Source: Owenia fusiformis
Taxonomy: Eukaryota; Annelida; Polychaeta; Sabellida; Oweniidae
Assembly: GCA_903813345.2 (NCBI GenBank)
Contig: CAIIXF020000002.1
Coordinates: 2,644,001 to 2,708,000, forward strand
Direction of reading: 5' to 3'
DNA length: 64,000 nucleotides
The position numbers and the translations under genes are program-made. The notes beneath the pieces are model-generated. The model did not search any database. It saw only the letters and a list, made by a program, of their open reading frames with translations, and had not been told where the DNA came from. Positions 49,034-60,700 of the stretch are shown in pieces (positions within the stretch are counted from its first letter, which is position 1; each line of letters starts with the position of its first letter).

Positions 49034-50996
49034 CACTGTGGCTAGTCGATCTATGTGGATGCAGTCATTTATATGCAATGTATCGTGGGTGCTCGGGTAC
49101 ATTATAGGGAATGGGATCATTGCAAAAATATGACAGCAAATTGAGGTAAGTGATCGCAGAGTTTCTACTTAACATTGTGACTTGAAATCTTGCATACATA
49201 TTCAATATGCATAGTATCACAATGTGTGAAAGTTTCAGCCACCATATTCCTGTAATAGGGAAGATATTTGAAAAACATTTCGTAAACGTCAACATATATG
49301 TATAAAATGGATGCCACTATGTATCATTTGGATTCAGAACGGTAACAAATGGATGCTATAATAAATTATACTTTTATCATGATGATTTATTTACTGATGG
49401 ACAACTGGCCAGGTTTTCTTTGTATTCATTGTTTGGATAAACATTCCTCATTCAGTAAAGTAATTAGCCACACCATTACAAGACACCCTCATGAAGAATT
49501 GAAAATACTATATATAAACCCATCAACTGGAAAATGCCATTACAGACGAAAAAACTATGGTTTATCCCTAATATTGTTAATTTGAAAAACGGGTCCATAA
49601 CATGTAATGATGACAATGAAAATGTTGAAATTAGGTACGCCAATAAAGTGAATTCAGAGCCAAAGACCCATCAACCCACTGGAATACCCACAAATCAAGT
49701 TTCATAGCCTTGCCCAAGTCTCTTTTATTTATCTTGATTTCTATTATGACCGCCTTGTACCCAAGAGAAAGCTACGTGCTTTACCGACCCGATGTTTTTG
49801 TCGGTAAAATTTGACCAATCAACGACGGCCCTACATCAACGGACTAGGTCTTCGTGCATTTCCATCGCGAATTCAGTTTTTATTTTGAATCAACATTGAA
49901 TTGCATGATTTCATTTATACGAGTATTAATGACTGCTTACATTCCGATGTACATTTAAGAACATAATATATGGTAACCCTCAAGAAACACTCGATCAGAT
50001 CATATAACGTTTTGATTGGTCAATCAGCCTGAAGTCACACGTCGTGTCCATGCGATCTTGTCAATCAATAAGGTTTTGCGATACCCTTAGGTAGCGTAGG
50101 TATTATGGAAATCTCCGAACCGCTGAATAACTTAGCATAATATCAGCGATGATGCATTGGATTGTACAAGGTGGTAATAATTCAAGATCAGATAAGTAAA
50201 TAAATACGGACTTGGGCAAGGCTACAAGTTTCAGAGCCATTAACATTTCTTAAAAGTGACAATGAGCAGCCAACAGATGAACCATCTGTAAATCTTGATG
50301 ATTTTGTCAGCTCAGCTGAACGAGCCTACCGATTCCTTGAAACAAATGACCCAAATTCAAGAATAATATTATCTATTTCAAATTTTTTTGAAATCGTGGT
50401 AAGTGGAATCTTTCCAATTACCAATATAGCATTATTATTGTTTTTGGACACTGTGGATTAAAATATTAAAAATACACACATTCAAAATGATTTAATTAAA
50501 ACCTAGCCAGCCTGTTCATTGAATCCATTAAGAACGTCTACTAATCCACATGATACATCATAATTAAATTGCTTTTTTTAAAGCGGATATTTCATACCAT
50601 AACTTCAAAAATATTATAAAACGCATTGTATTTGTATTTTACTTCACACAGACATATTTGTGTACATGAAATAATTATATTAATTGAATTTTTTATTCCC
50701 GTTATAAGGTAAACCTATAGCAAATTATACATACCTTCTCACAGCTATGAGCGAGATGATAAAACTGGTCGAGTGAACTCGTTTGAGTTATCTATTCTCC
50801 GTAAAAATATCAGAGAATGTGTGTTTATAGCGTAGTTTTGGTTTTGTAAATCAATGAAGTATGATATACACGGATGAGTAAATATAGATTATTTAAACAG
50901 AAGTGCAAAATTCTTCCATTGAAAAGTACAGAGGCGAGCACCCACGATACATTGCATATAAATGACTGCATCCACATAGATCGACTAGCCACAGTG
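49034..50996 (+). mobile_element. DNA transposon of 1963 bp with identical 62-bp inverted ends
   Basis: Both ends read CACTGTGGCTAGTCGATC... and are identical inverted repeats over 62 bp. TTATAG flanks both sides (49028-49033 and 50997-51002), a possible 6-bp duplication. Ends beginning CACTG occur in CACTA/Chapaev-type elements, but the duplication length is not typical, so the superfamily is open. A coding remnant on the + strand (about 49350-50400) starts with a CxxC...HxxxxH finger-like motif (CIHCLDKH, SHTITRH). It has one frameshift near 49560 and is split by the nested MITE at 49705-50224. The complete identity of the ends suggests recent movement, mobilised in trans. Confidence 0.75.
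49705..50224. mobile_element. Mutator-like MITE, 520 bp, with 9-bp target duplication
   Basis: The ends TAGCCTTGCCCAAGTC are perfectly inverted. CAAGTTTCA is duplicated on both sides (49696-49704 and 50225-50233). A 9-bp duplication is the hallmark of Mutator-like elements. If the element and one duplicate are removed, the host element's reading frame continues without a break (…NQVS on the left, EPLTFLKSDN on the right), which confirms the boundaries. No coding capacity. Confidence 0.85.
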
Positions 50997-51343
50997 TTAT
51001 AGTAAGAACCACTACATAAAACAAACAAGCAATCAAGCAGATTAACACACAAACAAATCTCCTCAAATTATCAAGAGACAATTATCAAGAGATAAATATC
51101 TACATAGCAACAATTGGAAATAAATAAAAAATCTTTACCTCACCCAAACACCTAACACCTATTGGTATATCTGTATGCCTTAAGCAAATTACACTTCCCC
51201 CATACAGAAGCACTATGGATATGTGTGTAGGCCGATTTAAAATATCATACTTTCATCACCAGATACCCACTAATTCCTTGTTTCGTACACGTACACGTCG
51301 ACGAGTGACTAAGGACTTGTTTTAGGCGCACAAAAGGAACATT

Positions 51344-52057
51344 AGAGAGGTTAAGCAACACCACTTTTTACAACGTAAACCGCGAACGGGAAGGCGCGCG
51401 CAGGTTTTTCTCAGGATGTGACGTCATATTGTTCTACTTATTTCCCGGTTTACGTACATCCAAACGTGAAAAATCAAAGTCTAGGTAGGTCGTTCCGTAA
51501 AGGATTTTTCATACTTTATCAAGTTCGACTGAGATAAATATGATATAGGTGTAATACATAAATATGTTTGACACAAATCTGTGTATATATCGAGATCATT
51601 TGTGTCCAATCTAATCAAATATAACTTGAATATTGAGGCACCCATTCCATATGTAAAATCTGATGAGATTACATGCAATTGCAATTACCCACATGTCAAT
51701 TCATCCTAATTCTTTATACATATTGTGACACCATAGTAATAAAACTATGAATGCCTTGAAGACTTGCTTTAAAGATATTATTGCGTCCAGTTGTATTTTG
51801 TAAGATTCAAGATGCCATAGAACACTACCAGGGTGTGAAACATCTCCTTTGTCAATAAAGTAATCTTTTCATACTTTTAAAGTAGAAAATAAAACGAAAC
51901 GCCGCTAAGAAAAAGAAAAAAATCATTTTGAGGTTTGCGTTTGCGTTACGTCTAAAGTGCTCAGCTTAAAGCACGTTTGTTCATAGTACGTATACGGGAA
52001 CGTAAAGGTTTACGTTTGCGGTTCGCGTCATAAAAAATCGTCTTGCTTAACCTCTCT
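51344..52057. mobile_element. MITE-like element with AGAGAGGTTAAGCAA ends
   Basis: Both ends read AGAGAGGTTAAGCAA (inverted) and lie between ATT trinucleotides (51341-51343, 52058-52060). Inner flanks share ACGTAAACCGCGAACG-type words. It is the same family as 657-1148; a lone end (GCTTAACCTCTCT) also lies at about 58030-58042. No coding capacity. Confidence 0.7.
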
Positions 52058-53591
52058 ATTAAAAAAACCGTACGTGTACGTGTAATAACAGGTACACGTA
52101 CAGGTCGTCCGTATATCTTAAGGTCTCTAATATTGTATTTGACAACGTGTTACACTCGCTACCCTCTTAATGCACATTAGAGCAATGGCATTATGGGAGT
52201 TAATGGTGCTTATAAATTTTGAACATCTGCTTCAACTAAAAAGATGCAAACAGGGAATATGTTTTAGTTGGCTTTGTATAAAAAACCTCCTACCTCGTAC
52301 CCACCTACCAAGCCACCTACGTGGAACATGATACAGTCAGTTCCCAATGGGTTACTTTCTTGTAAATATTATATGTCGGGAATCTTAATACGGGAATCAA
52401 GATGCCATATAACACACACTACAACTAGGAGTTGTTTGTAATGCTGATAACTTTTAAACATCTGTTGAAATTGAATAGATGCAAAAGGCATAGTCTTACG
52501 AAAAATAGACCCCCGAGCCGTTTGTCCGATACTTTAACTCCCTCGCCAAACTAACCATTTCGTGAGACATTTTGTTACAATATGAACACTGGCACTAACA
52601 ATTAAATGTTGGGAAGTATAAAGAAGAACAGTACATGTCAAATGATTCGACATCTGGTAACATCAGATTTGGTGAGACTACAAAATGTCTTAAAGTTGTA
52701 CTCAAACCATTTTACTTGACTTAGATATTTATGCTATCTTACCGTATGAAGGCCGCACTTTACGATAATGAACCATCAACAATTCCAAAAGTTCATTTTT
52801 TCGTGATATCGGGGATATAAAGTCAGCACGTGTCTGTTTTCGCGGCAAAACTGATTTCATTTTCAAAGCAGAATTTTACGTCACGCGACATGTAGTGTGT
52901 GGTTGAAACAATTTGCCGCGAAATACGATTTTGTAGATAAAAATGAAACCCTGGCTTTCAAAAACGCTCTTATGTTGAGCCAATTAAATGCATGATTTAG
53001 GCTATTATCATCAATTTCGCAAAATGTATAATATCACTGCAAAAGAATGCGGAATCAATCGAGCTGAAACGCTATTGAAAGTATGTAAATTATGTAACAG
53101 CAAAAAGGCTTAAAAAGCCCCCTCCCCGGGTCCATTGATAGCATTATAAGCTGTGACGTCATCCTATGCTCAACAGAAACTTTCTAAGAAATTTCTGAGA
53201 ATTTCACTTGACAAATTCAATCGCGTTTAACCTGCGAATTGGATTATCATAACACTTGCGATTACACAGAAGTATTGAGCTTATGGAACTTTATCCACGT
53301 TGCTTATATTGTATCATTCAGCACGTCTGTCATTGTAAACGGGATTGATTTGTGTTTGTGCTCATCCTCAATTTTTCTGTTTTTCGTCTGCGCAGTGATG
53401 ATGCGCAGACGTTTCCAAGGGTAATACAAGTTGCAATTGTGATGTCAGCGGGCAATAGTTCAAATGTTCCGCTTCTTACATATGAGGGGAGTATAACTTT
53501 CGAAGGGAAATAGTAAATCTATTTTGGAACACGTGCTAGGTATTGGCCAACCAGGATTAGTGTTACATATTGGGTATATAATAAATAGAGG
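52058..53591. other. Gene-free interval
   Basis: No gene or structured repeat was recognised. A frame at 53239-53424 is hydrophobic and Cys-rich but has no support from splice sites or similarity. Confidence 0.4.
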
Positions 53592-53731
53592 ATATCCTAT
53601 GATTAATGAGTGATATGATTTTTATCCACGAATGGATATGATATCTGCACGAGTGAGCGTAGCGAGAGAGTGCAGATATCAATATCCATGAGTGGATTAA
53701 AATTATATCACGAGTAAATCATAGGATAGAC
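53592..53731. repeat. Foldback of about 140 bp, related to the 46.8-48.4-kb element
   Basis: The left arm TATCCTATGATTAATGAGTG... pairs with the right arm around a GTGAGCGTAGCGAGAGAG centre. The arms contain GATATCTGCAC and ATCCACTCATGGATAT-type words shared with 48110-48300. Confidence 0.7.
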
Positions 53732-55192
53732 TACATATGCTTTGAAAGCCTATTCCGGGTATAAGCACAATGTGGGAGATGTGCTATATCTTGAAATGTA
53801 TGTTTGTTGATGTGATACCGTTTTTACAACTTAATGATATTTGGTTGATCTTCATATGTAACAAATTTAATGCAAATTGGGTGAGAGTAAGCATGCCTAT
53901 AAAATGTTGTCCATTTCTTTTGAATCACCCCTCGTAGAAAAAAGTGCAATAGTTAGAAGAATGTACATATTCACGGTGATATCTATCTCATACTTATTCT
54001 CAACTGGAGATATTTAAATCATCTCCTAGGTTCTAGATTATAAATGTCTGGAAATACAGAATACGAAAATTAAAGGTCAACCTAACTTTGGATGAATTTT
54101 AGGAGAAAAATCTCATTTTATATGAAGGAAAAGAAAAATATCCCCACTCTCCAAAAAGTATTATATTTCCCCGGGGATACGTGTGTATTGCCAGTATAAG
54201 AATCGTATTCCAGTTTTAAAAAGAAGTACAGTATAGGCTTTTGTCCCATAATTGAACTACTTCCCGGTGAATTTCTCAAAGAAATGGTAATCTCATATTA
54301 TAAAGGAGATGCATTATCAAATTATACAACATTATCATCTAAAAGGGACAAGTTGACATTATGCGCTAGTAATTATCTAGTAAAAGAAAACGTTTGAGAC
54401 GTGTGGGTATTTTTGTACCCCATCCCTTGGGAACTCCCGTTGAAATGTTGATATTTCATTTGTAAGAACTTCTAACGTTTTACTATAGCTATTCAAATGA
54501 GTTCGAGAGATTTAAAGTCACGTCATTTCAAAGAGTATTTCATTTTTTGGCATCTCAAGGGGACCAGTTGTCATTATGCACTAGTAATTATCTAGGAACA
54601 CATCTTATGTTTCAATTTTTTATATCAAATTTAGATTACAAAAAATAAATGGTCGATTCTCAAAAGAATTTAAGTTTGTAAATGACTGCATTAACTGATT
54701 ACTAAATATATTTTAATGAACTATTTGTTGGAAATCTAATTCAATTGAAAAATGTTTAATACATATTTTAACATACATTTAAAGAAGGGTCGTTTTAGTT
54801 TAGAAACAATGTGTTTTGACTTACTTTGAGTCTGAGTATGAACTCATGAACTCAATCTTATAAACATTGATAAACGATTCGATTTCTTAATAACAAGGAT
54901 ATTCTGAAAAAACTCTTACCTGCGTGAAACGTTTTATCACGTACACAACTGCGACTCAAACGAGCATAGTGGTACCAGTATTCGATCATATGTAACACAT
55001 GTGAACAACGATTGGACTATATTCTTACCCAATATATGACATACAGGGTATTTGATTAGTGCAGATCCAAAGTATAACATTTTTAATCCCTGAAAAATAT
55101 AAGTGTAGAAAAAATGTCTACTAAGGAAAGAGAAAAAATTAAAGGTCTCGAATTTTTGTTGTAAAGATATAGATATAGAGGTTCTTATATGA
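53732..55192. other. Gene-free interval
   Basis: Nothing was recognised apart from low-complexity AT stretches. Confidence 0.45.
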
Positions 55193-55311
55193 GTACCTGT
55201 GCAAGATCGTCCATTCTTGATGAGCTTTGATAATTCTTCTTTATCGAGTCGAAGACGAGATAAAGAAACATTATCAAAGCGAGTCAAGAATGGACGATCT
55301 TGCACAGGTAC
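55193..55311. repeat. Near-perfect 119-bp palindrome
   Basis: GTACCTGTGCAAGATCGTCC at the left is matched by its exact inverse at the right, and the inner arms (CTTTGATAAT, TCTTTATC) also pair around GAGTCGAAGACGAG. A second, right-truncated copy lies at about 63608-63723. The ORF of 153 codons across it on the minus strand is a by-product. Confidence 0.85.
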
Positions 55312-56370
55312 GAGTACAAGAAAGTTTTTGTCATATGACTCTGTATTATGCCATATTTTCACTATTTTATCATAAAACTTAGTGAAAAATAGCTTCAAAT
55401 TAATTGAACTTCATCTTTCAATTGTTATGACGTCATAACAATATTGAAGAAAATACATAGATACACGTGGCAACATAGCTCCATTGTTATGACGTCACAG
55501 CTTAGTTTTGTAGAATTAGCATGGATACTCATAGCAACGGTGTGTCCGTTGCCATGTTGATGATGTTTATAGACCAGTGATGTCACAAGTAAATCTCATC
55601 TTGCACGTGTGACTTTTTAGGATGAAAGATGGCAATATCTTGCATGGGGTAAAGATGGCTGTATCTTTGTTTGTCATATGAGAAAACCTTATCTCAAAGT
55701 CTAATCCCCACAAGAAATTATAACCTTGGGGGAATCTAAAAAATAGTTCTGCTCAATGATAGCACAAAAAGACACTCGTCAAGGGGTCCCTTTATAAGTG
55801 TTTTCACTTGTAATATTCCAAGATTGTTTTGTTTTTTTTTATTCCTAAAGGTGAAGGTTCTGTACGCTTGACACACCATGTATTTAGCCTGCCGAGAAGA
55901 ATAGATTAATACGCGGCGGAAGGATACATAAGTTGAGTGTTATCCAAATAGTATAGCGTATGTCACTCAATTAAGACATTGAGACGAACAGCGAACCAAA
56001 CTAACGTCAACGTACATTTCACATAACTGGTAAGAAACGAGATAAGTGTAGAGTTTGATTTTATAATATATATATATATATAATATGTTTCTTTGGCTGA
56101 ATCAGATACTGTTCTGTTATTCTGGTCTCAATCCAAGGTAAGGCAAAAATTATTAAGTTGAGACAGAGAACACCACATATGTGGCTAGAATATTTCGATA
56201 TTGTTACCTGGTTACATACTTACACATTGTATAATAGGTAACATCCCATTATATAAAGTTATTTTATTGATAGGGGTTTAAGTGAAAAAAAAACCACTCT
56301 AATAGATAAGGTATCATTCTAATGCCCCTTTCAACTTCGCCTGGTTGTATTTTTCTTGGTTTAAAGAACA
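55312..56370. other. Region upstream of the CPPEC peptide gene
   Basis: No gene was recognised. It has repeated TTGTTATGACGTCA words (about 55423, 55478), which match the CRE/ATF half-palindrome TGACGTCA, and a (TA)n tract at 56066-56082. A pyrimidine-rich stretch before the ATG could be an acceptor (TTTAAAG), implying an upstream leader exon. Confidence 0.4.
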
Positions 56371-57695
56371 ATGGGAATAACGCGCACGGTGTTCTGCCTT
56401 ATGGTCCTGATGTTACTGGTGTCAACCGTTACGGGACAAGATTTCGGAGAAGGTTTCAAAGATAAAGGGAAAAGGGGTAAGTGCATTTCAAGTTACTCAC
56501 TTGCAAACATCAATATTTGTCAAAAGTGTCTTAATAATTATTTATAAAAACTAGAAAAGGTTTCACGCTTTTAGAAGTCTTAAGATATCTTCATTTGAAT
56601 TGAATTGTTTAACTCCTTGAGGACTGGTCGTTTTTGGGAAAAAGTCCTAATATCGGGGCGCATCTTGCTGGCTCGATTAATTTTATTACATTTAATCGTA
56701 CTTACCCAATCTACTGTACGACTGTTTAATAATGGATAAATACCAGTGCGACCATGAACTTACAATATTTCCAGCCAAAATTGTAGATGTTTACTTGTTG
56801 GTTTTTGAATTTCTGCACCTGTCGAAAAGTGGTCTTCGTCAATATGTCACTTGATCAAAAGAAACTTAAGACTATAGATTTATATTATATATTGGAGCGT
56901 TCTGCGGTCTCGACGTCTTGTTATTGAATTCTCCCGATGTAAAGACATTTAAAAATAGGGCTATTAAACAAAAATATCGAGGACTATTCACAATAATACT
57001 TTGAGATGACGTTACCAATCTTTTCTAAAATGGCCATAACCCAGAACATAAGAAAAAAGGGCGAAACAACGATACGTATTTTAAGCTCCAAGTATAGTGT
57101 TTGTTCCAACGTTTTAGTCATCTTTGGTACACATGTACACATGCTTTAGTAATCAGATGTAATTTATGATTTAGAACTTGGTGATGATGGATTTGCTGAG
57201 GTAAAAAGAGGTAAAAAGCCTTTTTACAACTACAATTACAACTATCTTTGAAGGTGTCAGTATAGGTTTAGCTTGTACAAGTATATTTATTCTACAACAT
57301 ATATTGTTCTGGCTTCTGTATAACTGAAGTGTCTCTTGATGCTACGGTTTTGATTATGCAACTTGAATAGTTGAGGAGGGGGGCATTGGACATTGTTTCT
57401 TTTCGCGTTTGATTCTGATAAAATAAAGCTAAATCTCCAGTATCAATAATATTGTACTTTTTAGGAAACACTGTGTCGCAAATTAAATATCAAAATAGTT
57501 AACAATAAAATTCATTTTGAATTAAAAATGAATATAACAATATAGAATGAAAAAAACATAATAATGAGTTGGTGTAATCTGAATATCGCTAATGTATTTT
57601 TCTTTTTAGATAGTGATAGTTATGAAAATATGGATGTCATTGAAGAAGATAATTCAGAATTTAAAAGACAGTATGTTTGTCCACCAGAGTGCTAG
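56371..57695 (+). CDS. Secreted peptide precursor ending QYVCPPEC, three exons
   Basis: Exons 56371-56476, 57175-57210 and 57610-57695 are all joined in phase 1 with GT-AG borders, giving 228 nt, 75 residues plus stop. Exon 1 encodes a clear signal peptide (TVFCLMVLMLLVSTVTG) and ends just after K-G-K-R. The 36-bp exon 2 encodes an acidic spacer that again ends in K-R at its border. Exon 3 encodes a second acidic spacer, K-R and the eight-residue tail QYVCPPEC before TAG. Prohormone-convertase cleavage at K-R would release a peptide with N-terminal Gln (able to form pyroglutamate) and a Cys-Pro-Pro-x-Cys disulfide ring of five residues. There is no C-terminal Gly for amidation. The layout is that of a neuropeptide or other secreted-peptide precursor; I do not recognise the family. 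A paralogue ends at 42674. Confidence 0.8.
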
Positions 57696-57801
57696 GAACA
57701 GAGCTATCTAAGGCATATTGGCACATCATAACTTCAAGGGAATACCAACAGAAATGATGTCTAAAGTAGAAATTAATGTTAACTTTCTAATAAGTAACTT
57801 G

Positions 57802-57807
57802 AATAAA
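57802..57807 (+). terminator. Polyadenylation signal of the CPPEC peptide gene
   Basis: AATAAA lies about 105 bp after the stop. Its surroundings (AATAAAATATTTGCACTTTA) are shared with the paralogue at 42785. Confidence 0.7.
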
Positions 57808-58830
57808 ATATTTGCACTTTAAATTAGATCTAGATTTTAAATGGTTAAGTGGCATCCTGTATTTTATGTCATCAACAGAAATCGTGACATATTGTCTAGT
57901 TTCCAACGTGCGATCTTACTTTGACGTTCGGCGTCTGTAACAAATTCATTCAACTACCAATATCTTTGCTCAATAAAGCTGACGTCATTTATTGGCGCGC
58001 ACATTGAAGTTCACGTTAACGTTTTGTTCAATATGTGTAGCTTAACCTCTCTTCTTTCCTAGACAGTGAACTTGAACTTGGAGGTTAATTTCATACTTTA
58101 AACCTACACAAACTCCGAACGAAGTATATGTCGTGTAGTTTTGGGAAAGGATATGTATCGATATGGTGAACTGAATTCAACAATGTTTTTCTCTTAAACC
58201 AATTATTGAAAACATTCTTTAAAAAAACAAGGTTCGTTATGTAATGTTGACTGATTGGCAATAATTTAATGCAAAAACTATTTACACATATTTTTTAAAA
58301 CTGTTTTTGTTAAAATTGATTTTTTGTTCCTCTTTACCAATTCTTGAGAGTGGAATAAAATGTCTTTCCGAACCTTGTTGGATCAAAATAGATCATACAA
58401 CATTTTCTTAGACCTCTCAAAAATCATGCAAAAATTAAAACAAAACCCCCCAAAATAGATAAAAATTAAGATAAATATTTTATTTCATTAACAATATACT
58501 TTTTTAAAATCAACCAAACTTTCCTTTGTACAACTACAATATTGAGAGACCTAAAAACGTTGTATTTATGTCGTTTTGTTCCAATGAGGTTCGGATAGAT
58601 TTTCATTTCATCCCGAACATATGATACCAAGAACAAAATAAGTGTCTGGTGTGTTTTCTAAAACAATATAGAAAAAAGTATATATACATATTTCAAATTA
58701 TAATGCAACCATTAAATTGATGATGTGTAAATTTTCAGAATGTGTTAATGACTTGTTTAAAAGAAACGCGTGTCGCAAAAAGTTCACCATATCGATATCA
58801 CTCCTTTACCTGGGATACGCTCACCTGTCA
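57808..58830. other. Gene-free interval
   Basis: No gene was recognised. It holds a lone GCTTAACCTCTCT end (about 58030) of the element family seen at 657 and 51344. Confidence 0.45.
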
Positions 58831-59060
58831 AATCCCGATTTAAATCGGGAGAAATCCCGATTTTTTGTTGCTTATCCAGATTTATTTTTCAAAATCCAGA
58901 TTTTCGAGAAATCCCGATTTTAAGGATACATTCCAAATTTTTTTGTAAAATATCCCGAGTTAAAGAATTTTTTTCACAAATTATCCCGATTTTGTGTTCA
59001 AAACTTCCAATTTGTTAACGAATCATCCCGATTCTGTAGTAAAAACTCCCGATTTTTAAC
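58830..59060. repeat. Degenerate repeat of ATCCCGATTT
   Basis: The word (A)TCCCGATT(T) occurs about nine times over 230 bp at irregular spacing of about 20-50 bp, separated by TTTTTG- and ATTTTTC-like fillers. Confidence 0.75.
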
Positions 59061-59299
59061 CAGAATTTAATTTAATAGATGAATCTGAGACCTAGCCCGT
59101 ACTAGTCATCATTCTTATGCATACCGAGTTCCTGAAAATACTGGCGAACTTGTAGAAGGTTTTAGCGATGATGGTGTTTGGGGCATTTGGTACTGATATC
59201 TTAAATGTGATGAAATCTATGGAGATTACAAACGGAGTTGTTATCATCACAAAGTGGTCAAAAGGGCCCTTAAACAAACAAACATAGATATTTAATATT

Positions 59300-60449
59300 C
59301 TTCAACCAGCTATCACTGTGCCAAAGACTACCTTAGCTCGAACAAATGATTTTCTGACCTACAACAACATGGACATGCTAAGGAAATTATCCCCAATAAA
59401 TAGCTACCTAAAAACACAAGATACAAGTAAAATTGAAATGAGGAAGTCACAAAACATTGGGGAAAGAGATAAAAGTCCATCAAGATCAATTCAGACTGAG
59501 AACTCGGATGAAAGTGACATGAATACTACATTCATAGAGCAAGACAATGAACCAGAATTACCCTCACAAGGCATAACCCGTCCCAAAGATACAGCCAGCA
59601 ACCTATGTGAGTACTGTAAGAAAAATGTGAGTGTAGTAGAATGTGAACTATGTAGGACAGTTGTCCTGTAATAAATGTCAAAATTTGACAAAACCAGCAC
59701 TGAAGGCAATTAATGCCCATAAAAATCTTCACTGGTTCTGCATATCATGTGAAAATAATGTTAAAGATTTATTGGAATCGAACACCATCTCAAATACAAA
59801 ACTCAATGAGGCCATTACCATATCAAACAAGAAATTGACTGCTACAATTACACAGAAGTTTCTAAAAATGCAGAGTGAAATAATAGCAAAAACAGCCGAC
59901 AGTAAAATAACCAAACAAATATTAGAACTAGAGCGAAAAATGTATAATGATTTTGCAATAGTGACAGAAACACTTAAGACAAGCAATAATATCCTCATAG
60001 ACAAGATGGAAAATTTGGAGAAAGAGATCAAGCAAGTCGAACAGACTGTGAATGAGGAGAGACAAAACGTTGGAACTACTACACAGATCAGTGAAATACA
60101 AACTAACCTGTCTGAAATGAAGAAAATAGTGCAAGAAAAGCCAGATATAATAACAGAACTTGAAGAGAAAGACAAGAGAAAAAACAACCTTGTCTCCTCA
60201 AATGTCCCTGAAAGTAGACAGGATACAGCAAGACAGCGTCAGATGGCAGACATAAGTGTAGTATGTGACTTAATCGAATTCCAACTTGGACTAGGTAGTG
60301 TCAACATTTCTCGTACAACTAGGCTCGGGACCCATGAGGGAGATTCTAGAAGACCACTACTTGTTATTTTTGAAAACACTGAAAATCGGGACAAAGTTCT
60401 GAAAGCGGCACCAAGACTCAGAAAAAGCACATCACTGGGCTTTCAATAG
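59300..60449 (+). pseudogene. Non-LTR retrotransposon ORF1 fragment (PHD-like finger, coiled coil)
   Basis: The first frame (to about 59650) ends in CEYCKKNVSVVECELC. After a frameshift of one base the second frame continues with CNKCQN...HWFCISC, so together they form a PHD-like C4HC3 zinc finger as in CR1/L2-type ORF1 proteins. A long Lys/Glu-rich coiled coil (about 59780-60170) and a C-terminal nucleic-acid-binding-like part (PLLVIFENTENRDKVLKAAP) follow, resembling the ORF1p RRM/CTD of L1-type elements. The frame ends at 60449 and no reverse transcriptase follows, so the copy is truncated. The start is not an ATG; the true 5' end is unknown. Confidence 0.75.
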
Positions 60450-60700
60450 CAGGGGGCGAGTGTCCGAAATCGCCGTTTGTTTTCGATAATTCGCCGTTTG
60501 TTAGAAGTCAAATATTGTCTAAGTTTTGGGGGAAAATATAAGTCTTCTATAGACTATCCTTTATTTTATTCAGCGATCTTGTTTTGCACTTCCTTGTCTA
60601 TGATTTGTACCTCAGTTTCGAACTGCAATGGAACTCACTATAATCGTAAGGATCACTTGATCTCATTATAGTAGTAAACACCGTCCAATTTTGTACCTGT
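60450..60700. other. Gap between the retrotransposon fragment and the CCATGG field
   Basis: A direct repeat of TCGCCGTTTGTT lies at about 60469 and 60490. Nothing else was recognised. Confidence 0.4.

Noticed and set aside
48578-49133. Cys/Pro-rich (-) and Asp/Arg-rich (+) frames over 100 codons
   Set aside because: Both are translations of the CAGGCTGGCAGACCGA minisatellite and the transposon end.
54937-55398. 153-codon frame on the minus strand, with a similar frame at 63603-63839
   Set aside because: The shared part is the palindromic element; no splice sites or domain support coding.
2905-57695. GPCR as receptor for the CPPxC peptides
   Set aside because: Presence in one window is not evidence of ligand pairing, and the receptor motifs point to an amidated-peptide receptor type.
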